From Alistipes sp. (GTDB lineage Bacteria > Bacteroidota > Bacteroidia > Bacteroidales > Rikenellaceae): DNA of 34,780 nucleotides. The DNA is taken from NCBI GenBank assembly GCA_017503575.1, contig JAFVSV010000036.1, forward strand, positions 1 through 34,780, read 5' to 3'. Shown piece after piece: positions 7,345 to 16,164 of the stretch. Both the position numbers and the translations under genes were made by a program. How positions within the stretch are numbered: position 1 is the stretch's first letter; each line of letters starts with the position of its first letter. Under the pieces are notes generated by a model. That model saw only the letters and a list, made by a program, of their open reading frames with translations, was not told where the DNA came from and did not search any database.

Positions 7345-7872
7345 ATGTATAAGTATATGTCATACGTTTGGATGAGCCTCGCGGTGTTGTTTGTGCAGAT
7401 ATTCATTCTGGATAACATCAACATCGGTGCCTCGGTGGCTATATGGATGCGTCCTATGATCTTCCCGCTTATCGTACTACTATTACCTACGGAGTGGAAG
7501 ATGATATGGGTGATTGTTGTCGCCTATGTCACGGGCTACATCATGGATATATCGCTTGGTGGCGAGGGCTTGTATGCCGCTACGCTGCTGCCGATAGCTG
7601 TTATCCGTCCATGGCTACTCTATCTCACCACACACCGTAGCCTTGAGGCTGATGGCCAGTCACATCTGCTGCTGCGCCTCAATGTGCGTCAACTTATGAC
7701 CTATATTGCTGCTGCGCTACTCGTTCATCACGCACTCTTCTTCTTTATGGAGGTATTGTCGTTCGGTGACGTTGTGCGCCTGATGCTTACCATAGTGTTG
7801 AGCACGCTCATGTCGCTACTCATAGGTTGGTTTGTGGTGCGTCTATTCATCTCTAAAGTGCTGGTGAAATGA
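7345..7872 (+). CDS. mreD: Rod shape-determining membrane protein MreD
   Basis: An integral inner-membrane component of the elongation complex. 175 residues with about five hydrophobic segments and very few charged residues outside loops, as expected. Sequence conservation in this family is low, so the call rests mainly on size, hydrophobicity and position between mreC and the class B PBP. The gene overlaps the following PBP by four bases (ATGA at 7869-7872), which points to translational coupling. Confidence 0.88.
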   Translation: MYKYMSYVWMSLAVLFVQIFILDNINIGASVAIWMRPMIFPLIVLLLPTEWKMIWVIVVAYVTGYIMDISLGGEGLYAATLLPIAVIRPWLLYLTTHRSLEADGQSHLLLRLNVRQLMTYIAAALLVHHALFFFMEVLSFGDVVRLMLTIVLSTLMSLLIGWFVVRLFISKVLVK

Positions 7873-9779
7873 GAAGCGGCGGGCACATATCATCGCTCCA
7901 TGGTCACCTGCGTATCGTAGTATGTATTATTGCGGCCGTACTCGTTGGTCGTCTCTTCTATGTGCAAATCATCGACGGTAAGTACGATGCGTTGGCCGAG
8001 TCGAACATCATGCGTCCCGAGATAGAGTACCCCATGCGTGGCGAGGTCGTCGACCGCCATGGTGAGCCACTTATCCGTAGTCGTGTGTGCTACGATGTGA
8101 TGGTCGTGTGGGATAACCTCCCCAAGAGTGGCTTCGACTCGCTACACCTAATATCTATCCTTGACATACCTATCGAGAAGCTGCGCAGGGAGATGCGTCG
8201 AGCCAAGCAGGCTCCGCACTCGCCACATCTTGTTGTTGGTTATCTGCCACAGGATGCCAAACTCATTCTCGATGAGAGTGGCTTCGATGGCTTCTATACG
8301 CGCTTCCGTACCGCGCGAGAGTATCCCCGTAAGATTGGTGGTAACTTGTTGGGCTATGTGAGCGAGATCTCCGAGGAACAACTCAAAAAGTGGCGTAACT
8401 ATGCTGCGGGCGACTATGTTGGCGTGGGAGGCATAGAGTCCTACTACGAGGCGGATTTGCGTGGTGAGAAGGGTGTGAGCTACCGTATTCGCGATACGCG
8501 AGGTGCGGTGAAGGGTGCGTACGATGGTGGTGCCAACGACCTCCTCCCCGAGAAGGGTAAGAGGATAGTGTCGACTATTGATGGTCGCCTTCAGGAGTTT
8601 GCCGAGGAGCTGATGGTGGGTAAGATAGGCTCGGTGGTGGCTATCGAGCCATCAACAGGCGAGATACTTGTCATGGTCTCGTCGCCGACGTATAACCCCG
8701 ACTTGATGGTGGGTCGCCAGCGTGGTAACAATTATAGTGAGATGCTTCATAACCAGCGTAAGCCTCAGTACTCGCGTGCCATCAAGGAGAACTACCCTCC
8801 AGGCTCTACCTTTAAGCTCGTGCAGGGCCTCATTGGTTTGCAGGAGGGTGTGCTAACACCATCGCAGCGCTATGAGTGCAATCAAGGCTTCCATTATGGT
8901 GTAGGCTCGCATGCTCGTAGACAAAAGTGCCATGTTCACCGTAACAACCTCAATTTGCGTGAGGCTGTTGCCCACTCATGTAATGCCTACTTCTGCTACG
9001 TCTTTAAGAATATCATCACGAATCGTAAGTATGGCAACGTCAAGGAGGGTATGCGTAAGTGGAACGAGTATGTATATAGCTTTGGCTTTGGCCATAAGTT
9101 GGGCGTAGACCTCTATGGCGAGTATGGTGGCTATGTTCCCACTCCCGAGCACTTGGATGAGGTCAACGGCAGATATTGGAACTGGGGTACGGTGCTGTCG
9201 TGTGCCATTGGTCAGGGCGAGATGGCGGCAACGCCACTTCAGATGGCAAACCTTGCGGCGACCATCGCTAACCGTGGCTACTACTACACCCCACACATCG
9301 TCCGTAGCGTCGAGGGGCGCGACTCACTCGATAAGCGCTTCTACGAGCGCCACTATACGATGGTCGACTCCGTGCACTTCGAGACTATCATTGATGGCAT
9401 GTGGATGAGTGTCAACAAGGAGGGTACCTCGCGCTTGGCATATCTCAAGGGTTGGGATGTGTGTGGTAAGACAGGTACGGCGCAGCACGATAGAAAGAAG
9501 CCCGATAAGAGCTCGAGCTATTCGGATCACTCGGCATTCATATCGTTCGCACCGCGTAATAACCCGCAGATTGCCATTGCCGTATATATCGAGCATGGTG
9601 GCTGGGGCTCATCTGCGGCGGTACCTATCGCAAGCCTTATCGAGGAGATGTATCTAACAGACACCATCACACGCCCCGAGCTGGTCGATAGGATGATGAA
9701 CCTCTCGTTGGACTACGGCTATTACGATGTACGACAGGATAAGTATGACGCCGAGCGTGCGGCTAATGACGCCAAGTAG
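7869..9779 (+). CDS. mrdA: Penicillin-binding protein 2 (elongation-specific transpeptidase)
   Basis: Class B PBP that cross-links new lateral peptidoglycan as partner of RodA; beta-lactam target. 636 residues. A membrane anchor lies at about 14-32 (LRIVVCIIAAVLVGRLFYV). The pedestal domain follows, with EIEYPMRGEVVDRHGEPL. The transpeptidase domain has all three active-site motifs: S313-T-F-K (in PPGSTFKL), S370-C-N (in AHSCNAYF) and K534-T-G (in CGKTGTAQ). Start overlaps mreD by four bases. rodA begins 38 bases after the stop. Motif positions and neighbours make the PBP2 rather than PBP3 assignment secure. Confidence 0.95.
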   Translation: MRSGGHISSLHGHLRIVVCIIAAVLVGRLFYVQIIDGKYDALAESNIMRPEIEYPMRGEVVDRHGEPLIRSRVCYDVMVVWDNLPKSGFDSLHLISILDIPIEKLRREMRRAKQAPHSPHLVVGYLPQDAKLILDESGFDGFYTRFRTAREYPRKIGGNLLGYVSEISEEQLKKWRNYAAGDYVGVGGIESYYEADLRGEKGVSYRIRDTRGAVKGAYDGGANDLLPEKGKRIVSTIDGRLQEFAEELMVGKIGSVVAIEPSTGEILVMVSSPTYNPDLMVGRQRGNNYSEMLHNQRKPQYSRAIKENYPPGSTFKLVQGLIGLQEGVLTPSQRYECNQGFHYGVGSHARRQKCHVHRNNLNLREAVAHSCNAYFCYVFKNIITNRKYGNVKEGMRKWNEYVYSFGFGHKLGVDLYGEYGGYVPTPEHLDEVNGRYWNWGTVLSCAIGQGEMAATPLQMANLAATIANRGYYYTPHIVRSVEGRDSLDKRFYERHYTMVDSVHFETIIDGMWMSVNKEGTSRLAYLKGWDVCGKTGTAQHDRKKPDKSSSYSDHSAFISFAPRNNPQIAIAVYIEHGGWGSSAAVPIASLIEEMYLTDTITRPELVDRMMNLSLDYGYYDVRQDKYDAERAANDAK

Positions 9780-9817
9780 TAGGGCGGAAGAGTTTAACAG
9801 TTTACTTAATCGTAGAG

Positions 9818-11260
9818 ATGCTATCAAAGTATAACATATCGCAGGAGCGCAATACGACGTCACTCTTTGGCAAGGTAGATATGGTCGCCTTGGGACTATA
9901 TTTGGCCCTTGTCGTGGCGGGTATTGTCTGCATCGTGTCGGCATCATATAACGAGGAGGTGGGCTCCGCGTTTTCGCTTCAGCATAACTATATGAAGCAG
10001 ATAGTATGGGGCGGCATCTCTATGATATTTGCCCTTGTGGTGTTGCTGCTCGATAGACGCCTATTCCACATGTTTGCATACCCAGCATATATCGCGGGTA
10101 TAGGAGTGCTTATTGCCGTGTTGCTATTTGGTCGCGAGGTCAATGGCGCTAAGGCGTGGTTTGAGTTTGGTGGTGTGAGGATTCAGCCCGTAGAGTTTGC
10201 AAAGATAGCCACGGCGATGATGATGGCAAAGGTCATGAGCGACTACTCGTTTAATATTCGCCGCCTGCCAGACCTCGTTAAGGTAGGATTGGTCATAGGC
10301 ATACCGCTGGGTATCATCATCTTGCAGAATGACACAGGCTCGGGACTTGTGCTATGTTCGTTCCTATTTGTGCTCTATCGTGAGGGTATATCCAAGTACA
10401 TATACTTCCCGATTATCTTCACCGTAGCACTCTTCATCACATCGTTTATCTTTACGCCGGTGGTGATATTTACCACTCTGTTGATACTCTTCACGCTGTA
10501 TAGCGCCTATAAGACATGGGCGTGGAGTGTCCATATACGCTTCTTGGCGCTTGTGCTCTTGGCGGCGTTGCTACTGTCGCTACTCACGTCGCTTAGCGGC
10601 TACGCCTCGCTGATGGTCGCGTGCTCTATTGCTGCGGTGGTGCTTATGGGCGTGGCTCTCAAGACGCGTACGATGGTGCTCATCTGGCCAATTATGATGT
10701 TTGTCTATGCCATGATCTTTGTGCCTACATGCGACTATCTATTCACAAAACTCGAGCCGCATCAGCAGAACCGTATACTCACATTCGTGGGCATGAAGGA
10801 GGATCCCAAGGGTATAGACTTCAATGTCAACCAGTCGCAGATTGCCATAGGCTCGGGTGGTCTTACGGGTAAGGGCTTTATGGATGGCACACAGATTAAG
10901 TATGGCTTTGTGCCCGAGAAGCATACCGACTTTATCTTCTGTGTGGTAGGCGAGGAGTGGGGCTTCATGGGAACGCTGACAATCATAGCCCTATACATAG
11001 CCCTCATCATGCGCCTTATGAAGATGGGTGAGCGCATAAAGGAGCCCTTCGGCAGGGTATACTGCTACTCGGTGGCTGCCATTCTGCTCTTCCATGTCTG
11101 GGTGAATGTGGGCATGACCATAGGCCTTATGCCTGTTATGGGTATCCCGCTGCCGCTGATGAGCTACGGTGGCTCATCGTTGGTGGCCTTTACAATACTT
11201 ATTATGATAGCCATACGCCTCGATGCGTCGACCGATGACCAAAGCATATACATGAAGTGA
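9818..11260 (+). CDS. rodA: Peptidoglycan glycosyltransferase RodA (SEDS family)
   Basis: Polymerises lipid II into glycan strands with PBP2. 480 residues, longer than the about 370 of enteric RodA. The extra length is a hydrophobic stretch in the middle (about 195-310) that looks like added membrane segments, a form I associate with Bacteroidota homologs. Family signatures: VNGAKAWFEFGGVRIQPVEFAKIA, LQNDTGSGLVL with the conserved Asp172, KYGFVPEKHTDFIFCVVGEEWGF, and near the end GIPLPLMSYGGSSLV. About ten or more membrane helices. It follows the PBP2 gene and precedes surE by four bases, so it is co-transcribed. Confidence 0.95.
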   Translation: MLSKYNISQERNTTSLFGKVDMVALGLYLALVVAGIVCIVSASYNEEVGSAFSLQHNYMKQIVWGGISMIFALVVLLLDRRLFHMFAYPAYIAGIGVLIAVLLFGREVNGAKAWFEFGGVRIQPVEFAKIATAMMMAKVMSDYSFNIRRLPDLVKVGLVIGIPLGIIILQNDTGSGLVLCSFLFVLYREGISKYIYFPIIFTVALFITSFIFTPVVIFTTLLILFTLYSAYKTWAWSVHIRFLALVLLAALLLSLLTSLSGYASLMVACSIAAVVLMGVALKTRTMVLIWPIMMFVYAMIFVPTCDYLFTKLEPHQQNRILTFVGMKEDPKGIDFNVNQSQIAIGSGGLTGKGFMDGTQIKYGFVPEKHTDFIFCVVGEEWGFMGTLTIIALYIALIMRLMKMGERIKEPFGRVYCYSVAAILLFHVWVNVGMTIGLMPVMGIPLPLMSYGGSSLVAFTILIMIAIRLDASTDDQSIYMK

Positions 11261-11264
11261 TGAC

Positions 11265-12071
11265 ATGAGCGTATGTGTAAACAACGAGATTATGACTGCT
11301 AAACCTCTTATATTTATTACCAATGACGACAGCTACCTCTCGAAGGGTTTTCGTCACATTGTAGCCCTCGCGAGCGAGTTTGGTAGGGTGGTGGCCATCG
11401 CCCCTGACCGCGTGCAGAGTGGCATGAGCCAGGCTATAACAATCAACCAACCACTCTTCATGCGTAAGGTTGAGGAGTCGGCAGATGTCACGATATACGC
11501 CTTCTCGGGTACGCCCGTAGATTGTGCAAAGATAGCCTTCGACCACATCTTTGTAGACCAGAAGGTAGACCTTGTGCTGTCGGGTATTAACCACGGCTCG
11601 AATGCCGCAATCAATGTCATGTACTCGGGAACTATGGGCGCTGCTATCGAGGGTAGCTTCTACGGAGTGCCCTCTATCGGCCTGTCGCTCGATGACCACG
11701 ATGCTGATGCCGACTTCGAGGGTGCTGTGGAGTATGGTCGTAAGATTATATCACAGGTGCTGGCTGCGGCAGATAGGCTGCCACGCCCCTTGTGCCTCAA
11801 TGTCAATGTGCCACGATGTGCCGCAAGTGAGATTAAGGGTATCCGCCTATGCCGCCAGACACGCGGTTTCTGGAGAGAGGAGTTCTACCACCGCGAAGAC
11901 CCTCATGGCCGCGACTACTATTGGCTTACGGGCGGTTTTAATAATGCCGAGCCCGATGCCGAGGATAGCGATGAGTGGGCATTGGCACACCGCTATGTGG
12001 CGGTTGTCCCCGTGCAGGTCGATATGACCGATTATAAGATGTTGCGTAGCTTGGATGGTGTTATTAAGTAG
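11265..12071 (+). CDS. surE: 5'/3'-nucleotidase SurE
   Basis: Metal-dependent nucleoside monophosphate phosphatase, cytosolic. The core motifs are FITNDDS (metal-binding Asp pair; the usual following Gly is Ser here), APDRVQSGMSQAIT with the ligand Ser, and LSGINHGSNAAINVMYSGTMGAAIEG with the ligand Asn. Two starts are possible. ATG 11265 (268 residues) is four bases after the rodA stop. ATG 11292 (259 residues, MTAKPLIFITNDD) matches the usual family N-terminus better; I list the longer form but consider the shorter one equally likely. It lies between rodA and a histidine kinase gene 11 bases downstream, so it is part of the long mre unit. Confidence 0.92.
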   Translation: MSVCVNNEIMTAKPLIFITNDDSYLSKGFRHIVALASEFGRVVAIAPDRVQSGMSQAITINQPLFMRKVEESADVTIYAFSGTPVDCAKIAFDHIFVDQKVDLVLSGINHGSNAAINVMYSGTMGAAIEGSFYGVPSIGLSLDDHDADADFEGAVEYGRKIISQVLAAADRLPRPLCLNVNVPRCAASEIKGIRLCRQTRGFWREEFYHREDPHGRDYYWLTGGFNNAEPDAEDSDEWALAHRYVAVVPVQVDMTDYKMLRSLDGVIK

Positions 12072-12082
12072 CGAAGTGGGGT

Positions 12083-13084
12083 ATGTCGGGTATTGAGATA
12101 TTGCTCGTAGTAGCCATTGTGGTTCAGGCCTTTGCTGTGGTTGTAGCCCTCTCTCTTATCAACCATACGAAGTACCGTGCGCTATGGGTCTTTTGTGTCA
12201 TTACCCTCGGCCTGCTTATCGCTGAGCGTCTCTTCCAGCTATCGGTATTGGATGGTGAGTTTGTGGCACCTCGCACCCGCGCATGGGTGGGTATCTCGGT
12301 GTCGTTCTGTCTGTCGATGTGTATATTCTGCGCACGCCTTCTCGTTGCGCATGTCGACCGCATCACCCTGCAACGTCGTATGCTCGAAAATAAGCTGATG
12401 ACGTCGGTGTTACGCACCGAGGAGCGCTCGCGTGCCGAGATATCGCGCGAGCTGCATGACGGCTTGGGTCCGTTGCTCTCGTCAGCAAAGATGTCGCTGT
12501 CGGCGCTATCGAAGGAGGGTATGAACGATAAGGATAGAGAGACGCTGCGCAGTACGGCGGTGGTCATTGATGAGGCGATACGCTCCCTTAGAGAGATCTC
12601 TAATAACCTCTCGCCACACATGCTCAATAACTTCGGCTTGTCGCGCGGTATCAAGAACTTCGTCGACCGTGTGGCGTCGTTGCACGATGTGAAGATAGAG
12701 TTTAGGACGAAGTTGCGTGCCGAGCGCTTCGATGCAAATATTGAGGTTATCATCTACCGTGTGGCATGTGAACTTATAAACAACTCGCTTAAGCATGCGA
12801 AGTGTAAGCATATCGATATCGAGTTATTGGTGCAGGACGGTAGCATCATCCTAAAGTATGGTGATGACGGCTGTGGTTTTTCGATAGATGATTTGCAGGA
12901 TAGAGGCATGGGCATCTCGAATATCAACTCGCGTGTATCATCGTTGAGTGGTATCTTTAGGATGGATAGTGAGCCAGGTAGGGGTATGACGGCCTATGTG
13001 GAGATTGCCACCGATAGTGCGATGCTACGCGATACGACCGATGGCGCGAAACGAAGAAAATTATTTAACCATGGAAAAAAATAG
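12083..13084 (+). CDS. Membrane sensor histidine kinase, NarX/DesK type
   Basis: 333 residues. Three hydrophobic segments at about 4-24, 33-52 and 70-92 form a membrane input region without a recognisable extracellular domain. The dimerisation/phospho-acceptor region (HisKA_3) has SRAEISRELHDGLGPLL with the acceptor His125. The HATPase domain shows an N box (ACELINNSLKHAKC, about 228-241), DDGCGFSIDD and GMGISNINSR. The signal is unknown; the lack of a large sensor domain suggests intramembrane or membrane-state sensing. It overlaps the following response regulator by 14 bases and is the obvious partner. Its place directly behind mreBCD-mrdA-rodA-surE hints at a link to the envelope, which is inference. 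Confidence 0.9.
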   Translation: MSGIEILLVVAIVVQAFAVVVALSLINHTKYRALWVFCVITLGLLIAERLFQLSVLDGEFVAPRTRAWVGISVSFCLSMCIFCARLLVAHVDRITLQRRMLENKLMTSVLRTEERSRAEISRELHDGLGPLLSSAKMSLSALSKEGMNDKDRETLRSTAVVIDEAIRSLREISNNLSPHMLNNFGLSRGIKNFVDRVASLHDVKIEFRTKLRAERFDANIEVIIYRVACELINNSLKHAKCKHIDIELLVQDGSIILKYGDDGCGFSIDDLQDRGMGISNINSRVSSLSGIFRMDSEPGRGMTAYVEIATDSAMLRDTTDGAKRRKLFNHGKK

Positions 13085-13724
13085 TGTAAGGATTGTCCTT
13101 GTCGATGACCATACGCTCTTCCGTACTGGATTGTCGGGGTTGCTCGCCCAGCACGAGGGCTTCGAGGTCGTGGCGGACTTTGGCAGTGGTGAGGATTTTT
13201 TGGCAGCACTCGATGAGTTGACTGTCGATGTCGTATTTATGGATATCTCGATGCCAGGCATGGATGGCGCCGAGACTACGCGTCGTGCCTTGGAGATGCG
13301 CCCCGAGCTGAAGATTGTTACCCTGTCGATGTATGGTGATGACCACTACTATACGCGGATGGTCGTGAGTGGCGCGTCGGGCTTCCTGCTTAAGGATAGC
13401 GATATTGATGAGGTCTATGCTGCCGTTGATAGTGTCATGGCTGGCGATAGCTACTTCAGTACAGCGCTCTTGGGCTCGCTGACACGCAACATGAGCGTTC
13501 TGAATGCCCTCTCGCCTAACGACGAGGATGAGCTTTCAGATCGTGAGATGGAGATTCTTGTTGAGGTGTGTCGAGGACTCTCGAATCAGGAGATTGCCGA
13601 CAAGCTTTTTATCTCGAAGCGCACCGTAGATAAGCACCGTGCGAACATTCTCGAGAAGACGGGGTGCAAGAATACGGCAAACCTTGTGGTATATGCCATT
13701 AAGAATCACCTCGTAGAGATTTAA
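13071..13724 (+). CDS. NarL/FixJ-family response regulator
   Basis: 217 residues from ATG 13071. Receiver domain about 5-125 with the acidic pair D12-D13, phospho-acceptor D58 (in VVFMDISMPGMDG) and K108 (in GFLLKDS), so it is a complete receiver. A LuxR/GerE DNA-binding domain follows at about 150-215 (LSDREMEILVEVCRGLSNQE and KRTVDKHRANI). An upstream in-frame GTG at 12996 would add 25 residues from inside the kinase gene; I reject it because the ATG gives a standard receiver start. It ends the mreB-led unit; the terminator is at 13995-14032. Confidence 0.93.
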   Translation: MEKNSVRIVLVDDHTLFRTGLSGLLAQHEGFEVVADFGSGEDFLAALDELTVDVVFMDISMPGMDGAETTRRALEMRPELKIVTLSMYGDDHYYTRMVVSGASGFLLKDSDIDEVYAAVDSVMAGDSYFSTALLGSLTRNMSVLNALSPNDEDELSDREMEILVEVCRGLSNQEIADKLFISKRTVDKHRANILEKTGCKNTANLVVYAIKNHLVEI

Positions 13725-13821
13725 TTTGTTTTGCCGAGCGTTGCATCTACTACCTTCTAACAACAAATTTGCCGTGATAAGGGGGCATGTCTGTTCGTGA
13801 CCTTTGTGTGATTAAAATTAA

Positions 13822-13914
13822 GGAGCTCTGCTCCGCCCGACCAATGAGCTTTAGCTCTGCCCGATGAAGGGAGCTCTGCTCCTGCCCGAATAAGCAGGCT
13901 TTGCCTGCGCCCGA
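13822..13914. repeat. Array of small palindromes with 24-base period
   Basis: Palindromes begin at 13822, 13846, 13870 and 13894, exactly 24 bases apart: GGAGC TCT GCTCC, GAGC TTTA GCTC, GGAGC TCT GCTCC, GCAGGC TTT GCCTGC. Each is followed by a linker ending GCCCGA. A fifth, looser palindrome (GGGC ATC GCCC) lies at 13928-13938. The rest of the 319-base gap between the response regulator and groEL (13725-14043) holds AT-rich CTAATT repeats (about 13948-13985) and the terminator; no gene is evident. Confidence 0.75.
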
Positions 13915-13994
13915 TATGTTTCTCTGCGGGCATCGCCCACAACCACTGCTAATTCCTCTCTGTCTATTTCTAATTTCTAATTGAGCAAAAAGAG

Positions 13995-14032
13995 TGGAGG
14001 TGACTAAAAAGTTAATTAGCCACCTCCATTTT
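13995..14032. terminator. Bidirectional terminator between response regulator and groEL
   Basis: TGGAGGTG (13995-14002) pairs with CACCTCCA (14021-14028), with an inner CTAA/TTAG extension. T runs lie on both sides: TTTT on the plus strand, TTTTT when read on the minus strand. It serves both convergent units. Confidence 0.85.
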
Positions 14033-14043
14033 GCATAGGTCTA

Positions 14044-15672
14044 TTACATCATACCCATGCCGCCGCCTGCGGGCATTGCGGGTAGAGGGTTGTCCTCCTT
14101 CTTCTCGGCCAAGACACACTCCGTAGTGAGGAACATTGAGGCGATAGATGCTGCGTTCTCCAAGGCTACGCGCGATACCTTCGTTGGGTCGATGATACCC
14201 GCTGCGAGCATATCCTCGTACTTGTCGTCACGAGCGTTGTAGCCGAAGGCACCCTTGCCCTCCTTAACTTTGTTAACGACTACCGAGCCCTCGCCACCAG
14301 CGTTGGCAACAATCTGGCGTAGTGGCTCCTCGATAGCACGCTTAACAATCTGGATACCTGTCGTCTGGTCGTCGTTCTCGCCCTTCATGCCCTCGAGTGA
14401 CTCGATAGCGCGGATGTAGGCAACACCACCACCAGGAACGATACCCTCCTCGACAGCTGCGCGTGTAGCAGCCAACGCGTCGTCAACGCGGTCCTTCTTC
14501 TCCTTCATCTCAACCTCGGTAGCTGCACCTACATAGAGCACAGCAACGCCACCTGCGAGCTTCGCCAAGCGCTCCTGGAGCTTCTCGCGGTCGTAGTCCG
14601 ACGAGGCATTATCGATAGAGGCGCGTATCTGCTGTACGCGAGCAGCGATAGCCTCCTTCTTACCTGCGCCATCAACGATGGTCGTGTTCTCTTTGTTGAG
14701 TGTAACCTTGTCGGCAGTGCCCAACGCCTCGAGGCCAGCATCCTCCATCTTCATACCCTTGTCGGTAGATATGACGGTAGCGCCTGTGAGTGTTGCGATA
14801 TCCTCCAATATCTCCTTGCGGCGGTCGCCGAAGCCTGGAGCCTTACATGCTGCAATCTTAAGCGTGCCGCGGAGCTTGTTGACAACGAGTGCCGAGAGTG
14901 CCTCGCCATCGACATCCTCGGCGATGATAAGGAGCGAACGGCCACTCTGTGCCACGGGCTCAAGGATGCCCATACTCTCCTTCATGGTTGAGATCTTCTT
15001 GTCGGTGATAAGGATGTATGGCTTGTCGAGCTGTGCCTCCATCTTCTCGGTGTCGGTGATGAAGTATGCCGAGATGTAGCCGCGGTCAAACTGCATACCC
15101 TCCACAACATCGACATGTGTCTCGGTGCCCTTTGCCTCCTCGACGGTGATGACACCCTCGTTGTTGACCTTCGCCATAGCCTCGGCGATGAGCTTTCCAA
15201 TCTTACGGTCGTTGTTTGCCGAGATTGTTGCCACCTGCTCAATCTTGTCGAAGTCAGAGCCTACAACCTGACTCTGCTCCTTGAGCGATGCCACAATCTT
15301 CTCTACGGCAGCATCCATACCGCGCTTCAAGTCCATGGGGTTAGCACCTGCAGTAACATTCTTGATACCCACCGAGATGAGTGATTGTGCAAGAACGGTA
15401 GCCGTTGTGGTACCATCGCCTGCGTCGTCGTTAGTCTTTGACGCTACCTCGCGCACCATCTGTGCACCCATATTTGCGAAGGTGTCCTCCAACTCAACCT
15501 CCTTTGCTACGGTAACGCCATCCTTGGTCACCTGTGGCGCACCAAACTTCTTGTCGATGATGACGTTGCGACCCTTGGGACCAAGTGTCACCTTCACGGC
15601 GTTGCATAGCGCGTCAACGCCCTCCTTGAGAAGCTCTCTTGCCTCTACATTATATCTAATCTCTTTAGCCAT
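14044..15672 (-). CDS. groEL: Chaperonin GroEL (60 kDa)
   Basis: ATP-driven folding chamber with GroES. 542 residues from ATG 15672 ([14 protein letters not shown]). The frame extends to a TTG at 15684, rejected. Visible: [19 protein letters not shown], the ATP-binding [13 protein letters not shown] and [47 protein letters not shown], and the C-terminal GGGMGMM tail. It follows groES by 53 bases; that spacer contains a TAATTAC direct repeat. Identification is certain. Confidence 0.98.
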   Translation of the reverse strand: MAKEIRYNVEARELLKEGVDALCNAVKVTLGPKGRNVIIDKKFGAPQVTKDGVTVAKEVELEDTFANMGAQMVREVASKTNDDAGDGTTTATVLAQSLISVGIKNVTAGANPMDLKRGMDAAVEKIVASLKEQSQVVGSDFDKIEQVATISANNDRKIGKLIAEAMAKVNNEGVITVEEAKGTETHVDVVEGMQFDRGYISAYFITDTEKMEAQLDKPYILITDKKISTMKESMGILEPVAQSGRSLLIIAEDVDGEALSALVVNKLRGTLKIAACKAPGFGDRRKEILEDIATLTGATVISTDKGMKMEDAGLEALGTADKVTLNKENTTIVDGAGKKEAIAARVQQIRASIDNASSDYDREKLQERLAKLAGGVAVLYVGAATEVEMKEKKDRVDDALAATRAAVEEGIVPGGGVAYIRAIESLEGMKGENDDQTTGIQIVKRAIEEPLRQIVANAGGEGSVVVNKVKEGKGAFGYNARDDKYEDMLAAGIIDPTKVSRVALENAASIASMFLTTECVLAEKKEDNPLPAMPAGGGMGMM

Positions 15673-15725
15673 ATCAATTGCCAATTTCTAATTACTAATT
15701 ACTAATTGTTCATCGCTCATTGCCG

Positions 15726-15998
15726 CTACTCGATAACAGCGATAATATCCGACTGCTTCATCACGAGATAGTCCTCGCCCTCGTAGTTAAGCTCCGTGCC
15801 GGCATACTTGCCATACATAACAACGTCGCCAACCTTAACCTCCATCTTAACATCTGTCGTGCCTGGGCCTGCGGCTACGACCTTACCCATAAGGGGTTTC
15901 TCCTTTGCTGTGTCGGGGATGAAGAGACCGCCTGCGGTCTTCTCCTCTGCCGGATTGGGCTTCACCAATACACGGTCTGAAAGTGGTTTTACTGCCAT
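15726..15998 (-). CDS. groES: Co-chaperonin GroES (10 kDa)
   Basis: Lid of the GroEL chamber. 90 residues, normal length. Visible: [11 protein letters not shown] at the start, the mobile-loop region [62 protein letters not shown]. First gene of the groESL operon. No CIRCE element is seen upstream; instead there is a sigma-54-type promoter about 55-70 bases ahead of the ATG. Confidence 0.98.
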   Translation of the reverse strand: MAVKPLSDRVLVKPNPAEEKTAGGLFIPDTAKEKPLMGKVVAAGPGTTDVKMEVKVGDVVMYGKYAGTELNYEGEDYLVMKQSDIIAVIE

Positions 15999-16052
15999 AG
16001 TTTTATTCTGTTTTTGCGTTTAATAATATTTTCTGTTTTGTGGATAGTGGGT

Positions 16053-16068
16053 GGCAATCTCTGTGCCA
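16053..16068 (-). promoter_or_regulatory. Sigma-54-type promoter of groES-groEL
   Basis: Read on the minus strand: TGGCACAGAGATTGCC. It has the GG (-24) and GC (-12) pairs separated by ten bases and fits TGGCAC-N5-TTGC without mismatch. The predicted start is near 16042, giving a 5' leader of about 44 nt. rpoN itself is not in the window. Confidence 0.6.
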
Positions 16069-16100
16069 AAGCGACAACACCCTATATAATATATAAGGTG

Positions 16101-16149
16101 TGTCACTTCACTGACAATATGTCAGTCGTATGTCACGATATGGCTGTCA
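16101..16149 (-). promoter_or_regulatory. TGTCA/TGACA site cluster upstream of groES, candidate activator sites
   Basis: Five copies of the half-site lie within 49 bases: TGTCA at 16101, TGACA at 16112, TGTCA at 16120, 16131 and 16145. Two of them form the perfect palindrome CTGACA ATA TGTCAG (16111-16125), apart from its central base. The palindrome centre is about 76 bases upstream of the predicted start, in the range used by enhancer-binding proteins. Confidence 0.5.
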
Positions 16150-16164
16150 CCACATATCTCGTGC

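Noticed and set aside
12996..13070. Upstream extension of the response regulator from GTG 12996
   Set aside because: It would put 25 extra residues from another frame of the kinase gene before a normal receiver start.
13822..13914. CRISPR array
   Set aside because: Period is only 24 bases, the palindromes themselves differ and there are no unique spacers or cas genes.
15999..16164. CIRCE operator upstream of groES
   Set aside because: No TTAGCACTC/GAGTGCTAA pair was found; the palindrome there is of another type.
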